Source: JACCVL01 sp963695375 (GTDB taxonomy: Bacteria > Actinomycetota > Actinomycetes > Propionibacteriales > Nocardioidaceae). From it: a stretch of 64,000 nucleotides of DNA. Under the pieces are notes generated by a model. That model was not told the DNA's origin. It did no database searches and saw only the letters and a program-made list of their open reading frames with translations. The DNA lies in the NCBI GenBank assembly GCA_963695375.1, contig OY968767.1, positions 496,001-560,000 of the forward strand. Direction: 5' to 3'. The translations under genes and the position numbers were made by a program. Shown one piece after another: positions 40,612 to 49,306 of this stretch. Positions within the stretch are counted from its first letter, which is position 1. Every line of letters starts with the position of its first letter.

Positions 40612-42078
40612 GTGCCGTCCACCGGGAACGATCCAGCCGGTCCGGAGGACCCAGGCCGGTCGCACCCTGTGGGCGGCCCCTCAGGTCCGGAGCCCGCGGA
40701 CCGGCGCGAGCAGGCCCGCCGGGCGTTCCGTGCGAGCGGACGAGCCGCCCGCGCGACCGGTCAGACGACCGGGCGGGCAGCACGGGCCACCGGACGGCTT
40801 GCCGGCCGCACGGTCCGCGGGGCGCGCCGGCTGACCCATGCCCAGGGGGCCGGAGAGTCCGGCATGGCCCGACTGCTGGAGATGCACGCCTTCTCGACGG
40901 CCGGCGATGCCGCGGTCGCGGTGGCCCTCGCCGGCACGCTGTTCTTCCAGGTGCCGACCGGCGAGGCGCGCGGGCAGGTCGCACAGTTCCTGGCCCTCAC
41001 GATGCTGCCGTTCGCCGTGGTGGCACCGCTGATCGGTCCGTTCCTCGACCGCTACCGGCGGGGCCGGCGGTGGGCGATCGGCGGGACGGTGGCGGTGCGC
41101 GCCGTCTGCGCGCTGACCCTGGTGGGTTCGGTCCAGACCAACTCGCCCGGCTTGTTCCTGGGCGCGCTCGGCGTGCTGGTCGCCTCCAAGGCGTACGGCG
41201 TCACCAAGGCCTCCGCGGTCCCACGCGTGCTGCCCACCGGGTTCACCCTCGTCGAGGGCAACTCCCGGCTCGGGCTGACCGGCACGGCGGCGGCGGCCGT
41301 CTCCGCACCGATCGCCGTCGGGTTCGCGCAGGTCGGGCCGGAGTGGGCGTTGCGCTACGCATTCGTGCTGTTCGCCGTCGCGACCGTGCTGGCGGTGCTG
41401 CTGCCGCCGCGGGTGGACTCCTCGGCCGGTGAGGACCAGGTCGAGCTCGCCGACCTCGGCGGTGGGCGGCTCGCCCGGATCGCCGGGATCACGCCGATCG
41501 TGGTGGCCGGGTTGCGGTGCAACGCGGGGCTGCGCTTCCTGTCCGGGTTCCTCGTGATGTTCATGGCCTTCCTGCTGCGCGACCGGCCGTTCCCCGGCTG
41601 GGAGGACCGGACGACGCTGCTGCTCGCGCTGGTCGTCGGCGCGGCCGGCCTCGGGAACACCATCGGGACCGGGCTGGCAGCCGTGCTCCGCACCCGGCGC
41701 CCCGAGATCACGGTCGTGGTCGTTCTGCTCGCCGACGCGACGATCGTCGTGCTCGCCGCCCTGCTGTACTCGCTGCCGATCGCGATCGCCCTCGGCCTCA
41801 CCGTCGGGATCTGTCAGGCGCTGGGGAAGCTGTCCCTCGACGCGCTGATCCAGCGGGACGTGCCGGAGAACGTCCGGACCAGCGTCTTCGCGCGGGCGGA
41901 GACGCTGATGCAGCTGTCGTGGGTGGTCGGCGGATTCCTGGGGATCGTCCTGCCGCTCTCCCCCGCGCGGGTGAGCCTCGGCGTGGCCGCGGCGCTGCTG
42001 CTGGGGTGGACGATCTTCGTCATCCGAGCGACGCTGCGGTTGCGGCAGCGCGAGCGTCGGAACACCTCAGAGGTGTGA
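40612..42078 (+). CDS. MFS transporter with long basic N-terminus
   Basis: A 488-residue permease. An 80-residue Arg/Ala/Thr-rich, hydrophilic N-terminus (with repeated GRAARATG) precedes about 12 helices (for example DAAVAVALAGTLFFQVP, TMLPFAVVAPLIGPFLDRYRRGRR and GNTIGTGLAAVLRTRRP). Substrate unknown. GTG at 40612 is chosen since the upstream continuation crosses the DUF3027 promoter; a shorter start near MARLLEMHAF is possible. The conserved pairing with DUF3027 suggests a housekeeping role. Convergent with the Csp-like gene. Confidence 0.83.
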   Translation: MPSTGNDPAGPEDPGRSHPVGGPSGPEPADRREQARRAFRASGRAARATGQTTGRAARATGRLAGRTVRGARRLTHAQGAGESGMARLLEMHAFSTAGDAAVAVALAGTLFFQVPTGEARGQVAQFLALTMLPFAVVAPLIGPFLDRYRRGRRWAIGGTVAVRAVCALTLVGSVQTNSPGLFLGALGVLVASKAYGVTKASAVPRVLPTGFTLVEGNSRLGLTGTAAAAVSAPIAVGFAQVGPEWALRYAFVLFAVATVLAVLLPPRVDSSAGEDQVELADLGGGRLARIAGITPIVVAGLRCNAGLRFLSGFLVMFMAFLLRDRPFPGWEDRTTLLLALVVGAAGLGNTIGTGLAAVLRTRRPEITVVVVLLADATIVVLAALLYSLPIAIALGLTVGICQALGKLSLDALIQRDVPENVRTSVFARAETLMQLSWVVGGFLGIVLPLSPARVSLGVAAALLLGWTIFVIRATLRLRQRERRNTSEV

Positions 42079-42087
42079 CCCCCTCGG

Positions 42088-42471
42088 TCAGAGGTCGAGC
42101 TCGTCCGCGAGAGCGCGGAGCAGCGCGGCGGTCTTCTGCGCGGACCGGCCCTCCGGGTGCCGGCCGTGCCGGTAGTCGTTGCCGAGCCGGTCGAGCAACC
42201 GGATCAGGTCCTCGACGATCACCGACATGTCCTCGGCCGGCTTGCGTCGGGCGCGCGACACCGACGCCGGCGCGTCCAGCAGCCGGACCTGGAGCGCCTG
42301 GTCCCCCTTGCGCCCCTGCACGACGCCGAACTCGACCCGGCTCCCCGACCGCAGCGTCTCGGTGCCCGCGGGCAGCGCGGCGGACCGGACGAAGACGTCA
42401 CCACCCTCGTCGGTGGTGAGGAAGCCGAAGCCCTTCTCGGCGTCGTACCACTTGACCTTGCCCGTCGGCAC
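42088..42471 (-). CDS. Cold-shock domain protein with helical C-terminal extension
   Basis: A 127-residue protein. Residues 1-66 form a CspA-like OB fold with RNP1 KGFGFL (13-18) and RNP2 DVFVR (25-29). A helical C-terminal extension of 60 residues (EDMSVIVEDLIRLLDRLGNDYRHGRH) has no cold-shock similarity and occurs in actinobacterial homologues near DUF3027. It would bind single-stranded nucleic acid and something else. GTG at 42471. Distinct from the short CspA at the right edge of the window. Confidence 0.92.
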   Translation of the reverse strand: MPTGKVKWYDAEKGFGFLTTDEGGDVFVRSAALPAGTETLRSGSRVEFGVVQGRKGDQALQVRLLDAPASVSRARRKPAEDMSVIVEDLIRLLDRLGNDYRHGRHPEGRSAQKTAALLRALADELDL

Positions 42472-42522
42472 CGTTGACCTCGCTCAGTGGGGTTGCCCGT
42501 CAGGGCCTTGCGCAGCAGCAGC

Positions 42523-42545
42523 GTACGGTGCGCCGGTCGCCGTAC
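42523..42545 (-). terminator. Hairpin GTACGG...CCGTAC downstream of larE
   Basis: Arms 42523-42528 and 42540-42545, extendable by two weaker pairs, with an 11-base loop, in the 87-base gap after the larE stop (42559) and before the Csp-like start. No T-run follows, so it is a weak terminator or leader element candidate. Confidence 0.35.
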
Positions 42546-42558
42546 CAATCGGGTTGTC

Positions 42559-43452
42559 TCAGCGCCAGCGCTCCGGCTCCGCGAGCAGTTCGTTCATCGA
42601 GCCGGAGCGGAACCCCCGCGGGTCCACCTCGACGCCGTCGAAGCCGCAGCGGCGTACCGCCGCGGACGCCGACAGTGACGCGTCGACCGCGGGCACCGCT
42701 GCCGGGTCCACCTCGATCCGCGCCCGATCGCCGAGGTCTCGGACCCGAAGCTGCCGCACCTGGATCCCCTCGGCGTGAAGCGCCGCACGCAGCGCCGCCT
42801 CGGCTCGCTCGACCCGCTGCAGCCGCTCGCGGCTGACCTCCACGCCATAGGCGATCCGCGAGCTCAGGCAGGCAGCGGCGGGCTTGTCCCAGGTGTCGAG
42901 GTCCCACAGCCGCGACGCGGCCCGCACCTGCCGCTTGCCGAGTCCCGCCTCCAGCAGCGGGGTGACCGCCCCGCGGGCGGCAGCGGCCGCGATGCCGGGG
43001 CGGAAGCCGGCCGCGACGTCGTCCGCGTTCGTCCCGGTGGCCACCACTGCGAGCCCGAGCCGATCCGCGATCGGACGCAGCGTGTCCAGCAGCTCGGACT
43101 TGCAGAAGCGACACCGGTCCCCCGCGTTCGCGCGGTACCCCTCCCGATTCAGCTCGTGCGTCTCCGGTGTCACCTGCCGGACGCCGAGCCCGGCACAGAA
43201 CGCGGTTGCCGCCGCCCGCTCGGCACTCGGCAGGGACGGGGAGTAGGCGGTGGCCGCCACCACCCGAGCGGCACCTAGCGCCCGCACCGCGGCCGCGAGC
43301 AGGAGCGCGGAGTCCACGCCCCCGCTGAACGCCACCAGCAACGAGCCGTAGCCCCGCAACCGGGCGTCCAGGTCCGACAGGCGGGACGCGAGGTCGTCGG
43401 GTGCCGGCATGGACCGATCGGGGGATGCTGCCGTCGACACCTGGTCCGTCAC
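42559..43452 (-). CDS. larE: ATP-dependent sacrificial sulfur transferase
   Basis: A 297-residue PP-loop enzyme. SGGVDS (residues 43-48) binds ATP; CRFCKSELLDTLRPIAD, ATGTNADD and FRPGIAAAAARGAVTPLLEAGLGK are LarE motifs, and ACLSSRIAYG holds the cysteine whose sulfur is sacrificed to form the nickel-pincer cofactor of lactate racemase. No larB, larC or racemase is in the window, so partners must be elsewhere or it serves another sulfur transfer. ATG/GTG start at 43452. Confidence 0.9.
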   Translation of the reverse strand: MTDQVSTAASPDRSMPAPDDLASRLSDLDARLRGYGSLLVAFSGGVDSALLLAAAVRALGAARVVAATAYSPSLPSAERAAATAFCAGLGVRQVTPETHELNREGYRANAGDRCRFCKSELLDTLRPIADRLGLAVVATGTNADDVAAGFRPGIAAAAARGAVTPLLEAGLGKRQVRAASRLWDLDTWDKPAAACLSSRIAYGVEVSRERLQRVERAEAALRAALHAEGIQVRQLRVRDLGDRARIEVDPAAVPAVDASLSASAAVRRCGFDGVEVDPRGFRSGSMNELLAEPERWR

Positions 43453-43522
43453 GGACCCACCCTAAGTGGACCGATCGGCTGATCGCGGGTGCATCCCGCC
43501 GCCGCGGGCCGATACTGGCGCC

Positions 43523-45100
43523 GTGACCACCACGGGCGTGCAGCGTGACGTCGACGAGTTCGACCGGTGGATCGACCGCGCCCAGGCAGGCGAGGCGGAC
43601 GCGGTGGTGGCCGAGCTCGGTGACCTGCTCGACGACCGCGCCGAGGACCCGCATTGGTCGGCGCTGGCCGCGTACACCATCGCGGTCGCCCACGACAGTG
43701 CGGGCCGACGCCCGGCCGCGACCGACGCCGCCGGGCGCAGCCTGGAGTGGGCCCGATCTGCCGGCTCGGCTGCCCTGACTGCCATGGCGCTGAGCATGCT
43801 GGCGGGTCTGGCCCGGAGCTCGGGCCAGCTGGTTCGTGGGCTGGACCTGCACCAACAGGCGGAGCGACTGCTCGCCAGGGCCGGGGACCGGGTCTTCGAG
43901 GACGCGGACTGGGTCACCGCGCTGATCGAGATGTGGGTCACCGCGACGATGCTCGGCCTCCGACTGCGGGCACTCGAGCTCGGGCAGCTCTGCCGTCGGC
44001 TGAGCCCGGAGCTGACCACCCCGTTCGAGCGGTTCGTGATCGCACAGGACACCGCGACCGACACCCTGCGCGAGGCGCTCCGGAACGCTCGGGTCGAGCC
44101 GTACGAGCCGGACGCCGGACAGCTCGAGCGCGCGCTGAGCCTCGCGGAGGATGCCGCCGCCTGCGCCCCGAGCGGCGTCGTGGGCATGATCCGGCTGGAG
44201 GTCTGGGCGGCCGTCGTCGCGGCCTGGACCGGCGATGCCGAGGAGGCCGTGCAGACGCTGGACCGTGTCCTCGACGGGGAGGATCTGACCCTGCTGCAGC
44301 CGCTGGAGCCGATCCTGCGAGCGTCCCGGCTGCGCGCCCTGCAGCGTCTCGGCCTGGTCGAGCGCGCTCGACAGGTCTGCGCCGCCGAGCGGGCGGTCCT
44401 CGAGCGGCTGGACGCGGACGACGACTCGATGGCGGGCTACCTCTGGGAGCGTGCTCGGTGCACGGTCCCCGGCGCCATCGACCCGACCTCCGACGTCGCC
44501 CGGCTGGCGTCGCGGTGGGAGACTCGGCTGACCAGCCTCGACGAGGTGCTCCGAGGCGTGCTCGACCTGCACCTGAGCCAGGACGAGCTGCAGATCAGGC
44601 AGCGCGTGCTGGACGGGCTGACCCGGCGGGACGAGCTCACCGGGCTGCTGAACCGGCGCGGACTGATGCCGCTGGTGGAGGCAGCCGCCCTCGACCCCGA
44701 CGGGCAGTGGGCGCTGCTGCTGGTGGACATCGACGGCTTCAAGTCGATCAACGACACGCTCGGGCACGTGGTTGCCGACGACCTGCTGCGGCTGGTCGCG
44801 CAGGGTCTGCAGGCGGCCAGTCGGGCCGACGACATGGTGGGCAGGATCGGCGGGGACGAGTTCGTCGTGCTCGCCGCTGTGCCCGGTCACGATCCCGAGC
44901 TCCTGCACGGGATCGGCGAGCGGGTGATCCATGCGGTCGCCGAGCTGGACACCGGTGCGCGGCTGCGGCTGTCGGTCGGGGTGGCCGAGCGCTGTCACCC
45001 GGTCCAACCGGCCGGCTGGATGCACCGGGCCGACCAGGCGATGTACGCGGCCAAACGCGACGGGGGCAACCGCGTGGTCGTGGCACCGCACGACGACTGA
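43523..45100 (+). CDS. GGDEF diguanylate cyclase with helical-repeat N-terminus
   Basis: A 525-residue cytoplasmic protein. Residues 1-340 are all-helical with repeating Ala/Leu-rich pairs such as WSALAAYTIAVAHDSAGRRPAATDAAG, suggesting a TPR-like solenoid. A linker leads to a GGDEF domain: RRDELTGLLNRRGL, LLVDIDGFKSINDTLGH and RIGGDEFVVLAA, with RADQAMYAAKRDGGNR at the end. It should make cyclic di-GMP, activity controlled by the solenoid. GTG at 43523. Convergent with the membrane SpoIIE phosphatase. Confidence 0.9.
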   Translation: MTTTGVQRDVDEFDRWIDRAQAGEADAVVAELGDLLDDRAEDPHWSALAAYTIAVAHDSAGRRPAATDAAGRSLEWARSAGSAALTAMALSMLAGLARSSGQLVRGLDLHQQAERLLARAGDRVFEDADWVTALIEMWVTATMLGLRLRALELGQLCRRLSPELTTPFERFVIAQDTATDTLREALRNARVEPYEPDAGQLERALSLAEDAAACAPSGVVGMIRLEVWAAVVAAWTGDAEEAVQTLDRVLDGEDLTLLQPLEPILRASRLRALQRLGLVERARQVCAAERAVLERLDADDDSMAGYLWERARCTVPGAIDPTSDVARLASRWETRLTSLDEVLRGVLDLHLSQDELQIRQRVLDGLTRRDELTGLLNRRGLMPLVEAAALDPDGQWALLLVDIDGFKSINDTLGHVVADDLLRLVAQGLQAASRADDMVGRIGGDEFVVLAAVPGHDPELLHGIGERVIHAVAELDTGARLRLSVGVAERCHPVQPAGWMHRADQAMYAAKRDGGNRVVVAPHDD

Positions 45101-45113
45101 TCCGTCCGTCCGC

Positions 45114-47468
45114 TCAGGCCAGCCGCTCCTCCAGCCGCCCGGTGCTGATGCGCGCCCGGGCGTGGGTGCGCCGGATCACGAGCGCGAGGCTGTCGTCACG
45201 TCGCTCCGCACCGGCGAGCGCCCGCTCGACCAGCTCGCGGGCGTACTCCTCTGCCGGCAGGTGGGACACCTCGCCGGCGTGCCGGATCAGCGAGTCCATC
45301 CCCTCCAGGACGTTCTTCCGGGCCTCGATCAGCCCGTCGGTGTAGAGCACCAGGGACTCGCCCACCGCCAGATGAGCGGTGGCGACGTTGTCGCTGCCGA
45401 CCCCTGGCCACCCGATCGCGCCGCCGGTGGCCGCCAGCTGGGAGACGCGGCCACCGGACTGCACGACCAGCGCCGGAGGATGCCCGCCGGAGACCACCCT
45501 GAGCTCACCGGTGGCCGGCTGGTAGCGCACCACGACGACGGTGGCCGCGAGGTCGGCGTCCTGCGCGGCCAGCAGCCGATCCGCCCGGCCCACCACCTCC
45601 TCGAGCGGGGTGCCGTCCATCGTCACGAAGCGCAGGGTCGAGATCACCGTGAGCGCGGCCTTCGTCGCCACCACGCCGTGTCCGAGCGCGTCCACGACGG
45701 CCACGTGCAGCTCACCGGAGGGCAGCAGCCGCCAGTCGTACAGGTCACCGCCGGTGGGGGCGCTCGGGTCCGAGGCCAGGTAGGTCACGGCGATGTCGGT
45801 GCCGTCGACGTCGGGCGGGTCAGGGGCGACCGCGCGTTGCAGGTGCTCGACCACCAACCGCTGGGCCGCCTGCGCCTCGACCAGCTGGCTGAACTGCCCG
45901 CGCAGCTCCTCGTACTCCTCGGCGGGGGTGATGTCCCTCGCGACCACGACGAAGGTCGCGTCGTCCCCGTCGGCCTCCGTCGCCGGCGTGATCGAGCAGG
46001 ACAGCCTCCGGCGCGACCCGTCCGCGGTGGTCACCAGGATGTCGCGGGGGAGGGCCGGGTCGGCGGCCCAGCGGTTCAGGTCGATGGCCAGTCCGCTGCC
46101 GGTCTGCGCCTCCAACCGCCGCATCACGTCCGTGCGCCCCATGACCTCGCCGGCGGACAGCCCGGTGATCCGCTCACAGGCGGGGTTCCAACTCAAGAGG
46201 ACCCCTTGGCCGCTGACGGTGAAGATGCCGTCCGAGGTGGTGCTGACGATCTGGTCCAGCTTGCGGCGCTCCTCGAGCACCGACTCCAGCAGCCGGCCAC
46301 GCGCGAGGGTGTGCGCGGTCTCCCGGGCCAGCGCCTCCAGCACGGCCAGGTCCGCCCGGGGGGTGCCCTCCAGCCCGGTCTGGTCGAACACCACCACCGA
46401 CCCGATGCGCCGCCGCTCACCAACCAGGGGGGCGCAGAGCAGGTCCCGCCAGCCGGCCTCCGCCAGCCGACCGCTCGTTGCGGTGCCGTCGGTCGCGGTG
46501 ACCCGCACCGCCACCTGCGCCTCGGCCAGCTCGCGCTCCAGCTGCGTCGACCGACGGGGCAGCACGTGTGCGGGGGCGATCGGCTGTGCCGGCCCCTTGC
46601 CGGCGACCAGCAGATAGGTCTCGTGCTCGCCCGACTCGGTACGCACTACCAGGGCCGCGGCCCGGCACTCGAAGCTGGTCACCACCTCGCGCAGGTAGTC
46701 GCCGATGGCGTCCCGCGGGTGTAGCGGCTCGGACAGCACGTGCGCCGCCTCCCGCAGCCCGGTCAGGCGGAGCCGGTCGACCCGGGCCGCGACGTACCCG
46801 CGGTAGGCCAGGTGCAGCACCACCAGCGGGACCGGGAACAGCAGCGCGGCCGCCGGGTGTCCGGCGAAGGCGGTCACGAACAGCAGCCCCATCAGCAGGT
46901 TGACCCCCCAGCCGGCGACCCAGCCGGGGAGGATGACCGGCGCCAGCCCGCGCAGCACCGAGCCGAGCGACTGCCCGCTGCTCAGCACCAGCACGAGGGT
47001 GAACGCGATGTTGTTGACCACAGCGACCGCCGTCAGCGCGACCATGACGTAGCCGAGGGCCTCGAGGGTGATCGCGCTGGTGTCCGTGAGCAGGCCGAGC
47101 GTCACGCTGCCGACGGCCGCCGCGAGCGACCACATGGTGACGTTGAAGGCCGCCTTCACCCACTCGTTGCGCCGCCACACCGCGGTGGCGGCCTGCGCCA
47201 GCGCGACCGTGACCACCACCTGAGGGGTGGGGAAGGTGACGATCACCGGCGCCAGGACGGCCTCGAACAGCGTGATCGCGTCGACGTCGTCGCCGCGGCG
47301 GAACCGGACCCGGAGGTACTCGGCGGCCGCCAGCCCGACACCGAGCACCGGCAGCCAGCCCCAGGCGGCGGTCTGCGGCGGCCGGACATCCAGCAGCGCT
47401 CCGGTCAGGACGACGACGACCGTCGCGAGCGCGAGGACGAGGGTGTACCTGGCAACACGCTTCTGCAT
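45114..47468 (-). CDS. Membrane sensor PP2C/SpoIIE phosphatase with GAF and PAS
   Basis: A 784-residue receptor. About seven helices in residues 10-215, then GAF (CRAAALVVRTESGEH), PAS (IVSTTSDGIFTVSGQGVLLSWN, ACERITGLSAGEVMGRT) and a SpoIIE phosphatase domain with PTGGDLYDWRLL, VVDALGHGVVA, VSGGHPPALV, LVLYTDGLIE and a final RRDDSLALV. It would dephosphorylate an anti-sigma antagonist in response to a membrane signal. Start ATG at 47468. Directly upstream (42 bases) is a 53-residue secreted peptide on the same strand, possibly its ligand or a co-regulated product. Confidence 0.9.
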   Translation of the reverse strand: MQKRVARYTLVLALATVVVVLTGALLDVRPPQTAAWGWLPVLGVGLAAAEYLRVRFRRGDDVDAITLFEAVLAPVIVTFPTPQVVVTVALAQAATAVWRRNEWVKAAFNVTMWSLAAAVGSVTLGLLTDTSAITLEALGYVMVALTAVAVVNNIAFTLVLVLSSGQSLGSVLRGLAPVILPGWVAGWGVNLLMGLLFVTAFAGHPAAALLFPVPLVVLHLAYRGYVAARVDRLRLTGLREAAHVLSEPLHPRDAIGDYLREVVTSFECRAAALVVRTESGEHETYLLVAGKGPAQPIAPAHVLPRRSTQLERELAEAQVAVRVTATDGTATSGRLAEAGWRDLLCAPLVGERRRIGSVVVFDQTGLEGTPRADLAVLEALARETAHTLARGRLLESVLEERRKLDQIVSTTSDGIFTVSGQGVLLSWNPACERITGLSAGEVMGRTDVMRRLEAQTGSGLAIDLNRWAADPALPRDILVTTADGSRRRLSCSITPATEADGDDATFVVVARDITPAEEYEELRGQFSQLVEAQAAQRLVVEHLQRAVAPDPPDVDGTDIAVTYLASDPSAPTGGDLYDWRLLPSGELHVAVVDALGHGVVATKAALTVISTLRFVTMDGTPLEEVVGRADRLLAAQDADLAATVVVVRYQPATGELRVVSGGHPPALVVQSGGRVSQLAATGGAIGWPGVGSDNVATAHLAVGESLVLYTDGLIEARKNVLEGMDSLIRHAGEVSHLPAEEYARELVERALAGAERRDDSLALVIRRTHARARISTGRLEERLA

Positions 47469-47510
47469 GGCTCGCTCGTCCCGGTCAGCCCCGGCGGCGC
47501 GAGCCGGGGA

Positions 47511-47672
47511 TCACTCCCAGGAGTTGCCGGACTCTTGCGCCCAGGAGCTTCCCGGAGCCTGCCGCTCCCACGAGTTGCCGGCGGATGCCGAGGTAGCGGA
47601 GCCACCGACGCTGAGCGCGACGCCCGCGGCGAGGGCAGCAGCGGCGGCGAGAGAGACGAGACGCTTCGCCAT
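47511..47672 (-). CDS. Tiny secreted peptide with NSWE/SSWA repeats
   Basis: A 53-residue precursor: MAKRL, a hydrophobic Ala/Leu/Val stretch, a signal-peptide-type cleavage after SATSASA, and a mature tail of about 19 residues that repeats GNSWE ... GSSWA ... GNSWE at the very C-terminus. A strong ribosome site GGAGGA lies five bases before the ATG. It sits 42 bases before the membrane SpoIIE phosphatase gene on the same strand, so it may be a secreted signal for it or an unrelated surface peptide. Three Trp in a tail this short is unusual. Confidence 0.7.
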   Translation of the reverse strand: MAKRLVSLAAAAALAAGVALSVGGSATSASAGNSWERQAPGSSWAQESGNSWE

Positions 47673-47790
47673 GTTGTCCTCCAGAGCCATACGGGTCGGA
47701 TCGTCGAGATGGCCAGTATGGGGGACGCGGCCGCCGTTCCGCATCCGTCGACCGCACATTTGTGCAGGAGCGGCCCGAAGGGCGGACCTG

Positions 47791-47810
47791 CCTCACCCGA
47801 AAGGGTGAGG
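47791..47810 (-). terminator. Perfect 8-bp hairpin with four-base loop, after fprA
   Basis: CCTCACCC-GAAA-GGGTGAGG (GAAA tetraloop as read on the plus strand, TTTC on the other). It lies 51 bases downstream of the fprA stop and upstream of the secreted-peptide gene, both leftward. The flank is A-rich on the plus strand (ACAAAACG) rather than T-rich downstream of fprA, so it is an imperfect intrinsic terminator or a processing site. Confidence 0.45.
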
Positions 47811-47861
47811 ACAAAACGTACAAATAGGGCGGGACGCGCCGCGCCCTCTGCTTCCCGCCGA

Positions 47862-49241
47862 TCAGTCCGCCGGACCGGCCTCGGTGCGAGCGGCGTCCAG
47901 CAGGTCCGCGGTGCGGACCAGCTTGACCCGGGGCCGGGCCTGCCGCGCCCCCGCGCTGCGCTCGACCCGGTCGATGGCCGCCCAGCCGGCCGCGGTCAGC
48001 AGGTCCGGCTGCCGGTCCCGGAGCCGGGCCTCGATCGATGCCGCCCGTCCCGGACAGTGCGCGCGCGGCAGGCTGGCGAGGTCGGCCAGCAGGCGGGTCG
48101 CGGTCTCGCGGGCGTCCTTCTTGTTGCTTCCGATCACCCCGGTGGGACCGCGCTTGATCCACCCCACGACGTACTCGCGCTCGTGTCCGACGACCCGCCC
48201 CTGGTCGTGCGGGATGTGGCCCGCGGCCGGGTCGAACGGCAGCCCGGCCACCGGCACGCCCAGGTAGCCGACCGCACGCACCACCAGCCCCGCGGACACC
48301 ACCTCCCGCTGCCCGGTGTCCCGGGCCGCCAGCCGCCCGGTCGCGTCGACCACCAGCTCGTTGTGCGCCAGCTCGACCTGTTCGACCCGGCGATCGCCGT
48401 GCAGGGCGACCGGGGAGCGCAGGAAGCGGAAACCCAGTCGGCGCACCCCGGCGCGGGCCGGCCGCCCGGCGAGGGTGCGGAGCGCGGCCAGGTTGCGGCG
48501 CACCGGCGCCGGGAGCGGCTCCTCGTCCACCTCGAGCACCCCGACCGGCTCCACCCGCACGTCGACGTCCACCAGCTCGCCCAGCTCGCGCAGCTCCAGG
48601 GTGGTCCAGGTCGCCTGCACCGGCCCGCGGCGCCCGACGACCAGCACCTCCCGGATCGCGCTGTCCGTCAGCGCCCGCAGCGCGTGGTCGGCGATGTCGG
48701 TGCGGCCCAAATCGGCCGGCTCGGTGCACAGCATCCGGGCCACGTCGAGGGCGACGTTGCCGTTGCCGACCACGACCGCCCGCTCGCACTGGAGATCGAG
48801 CGCGAGGTCCGGGTAGTTGGGGTGCCCGTTGTACCAACCGACCAGGTCGGTGGCGGCGACGCTGCCCGGCAGGTCCTCGCCCGGCACGCCGAGGTGCCGG
48901 TCGGTCTGGGAGCCCAAGGCGTAGACCACCGCGTCGTAGGCCAGGAGCAGGTCCTCGCGGGTGACGTCCGTGCCGAGGTCGATGTTGCCGTACCAGCGGA
49001 AGCGCTCGTGGGCGGCGATCTCGACGAACGTGTCGGCCACCGACTTGATCCTCGGATGGTCGGGGGCGACACCGGACCGGACGAGACCCCACGGCGTCGG
49101 CAGCCGCTCCAGCACGTCGACGTGCACGTCAGGCTGGTCGACGGCGAGCAGCGCGGCGGCGGTGTAGAAGCCGGACGGCCCCGACCCGACCACGGCCACG
49201 TGCAGCGGAACCGACGACGTGGCGGTCTCCGACGGGCTCAC
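47862..49241 (-). CDS. fprA: NADPH-ferredoxin reductase (FprA type)
   Basis: A 459-residue flavoprotein. FAD-binding AVVGSGPSGFYTAAALL at residues 15-31, PTPWGLVRSGVAPDHP, VYALGSQTDRHL, NADPH-binding VVVGNGNVALDVARML and VGRRGPVQATWTTLELREL, and the C-terminal GWIKRGPTGVIGSNKKDA. This is the adrenodoxin-reductase-like FprA family that passes electrons from NADPH to ferredoxins, for example for P450s; no partner gene is adjacent. GTG start at 49241. Confidence 0.94.
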   Translation of the reverse strand: MSPSETATSSVPLHVAVVGSGPSGFYTAAALLAVDQPDVHVDVLERLPTPWGLVRSGVAPDHPRIKSVADTFVEIAAHERFRWYGNIDLGTDVTREDLLLAYDAVVYALGSQTDRHLGVPGEDLPGSVAATDLVGWYNGHPNYPDLALDLQCERAVVVGNGNVALDVARMLCTEPADLGRTDIADHALRALTDSAIREVLVVGRRGPVQATWTTLELRELGELVDVDVRVEPVGVLEVDEEPLPAPVRRNLAALRTLAGRPARAGVRRLGFRFLRSPVALHGDRRVEQVELAHNELVVDATGRLAARDTGQREVVSAGLVVRAVGYLGVPVAGLPFDPAAGHIPHDQGRVVGHEREYVVGWIKRGPTGVIGSNKKDARETATRLLADLASLPRAHCPGRAASIEARLRDRQPDLLTAAGWAAIDRVERSAGARQARPRVKLVRTADLLDAARTEAGPAD

Positions 49242-49306
49242 CCGCCGACCCTAACGCCGCCGGCCACCGCCACCGCCGGCTCGCGGCAGGGCGGTGGCCG
49301 GACGGA

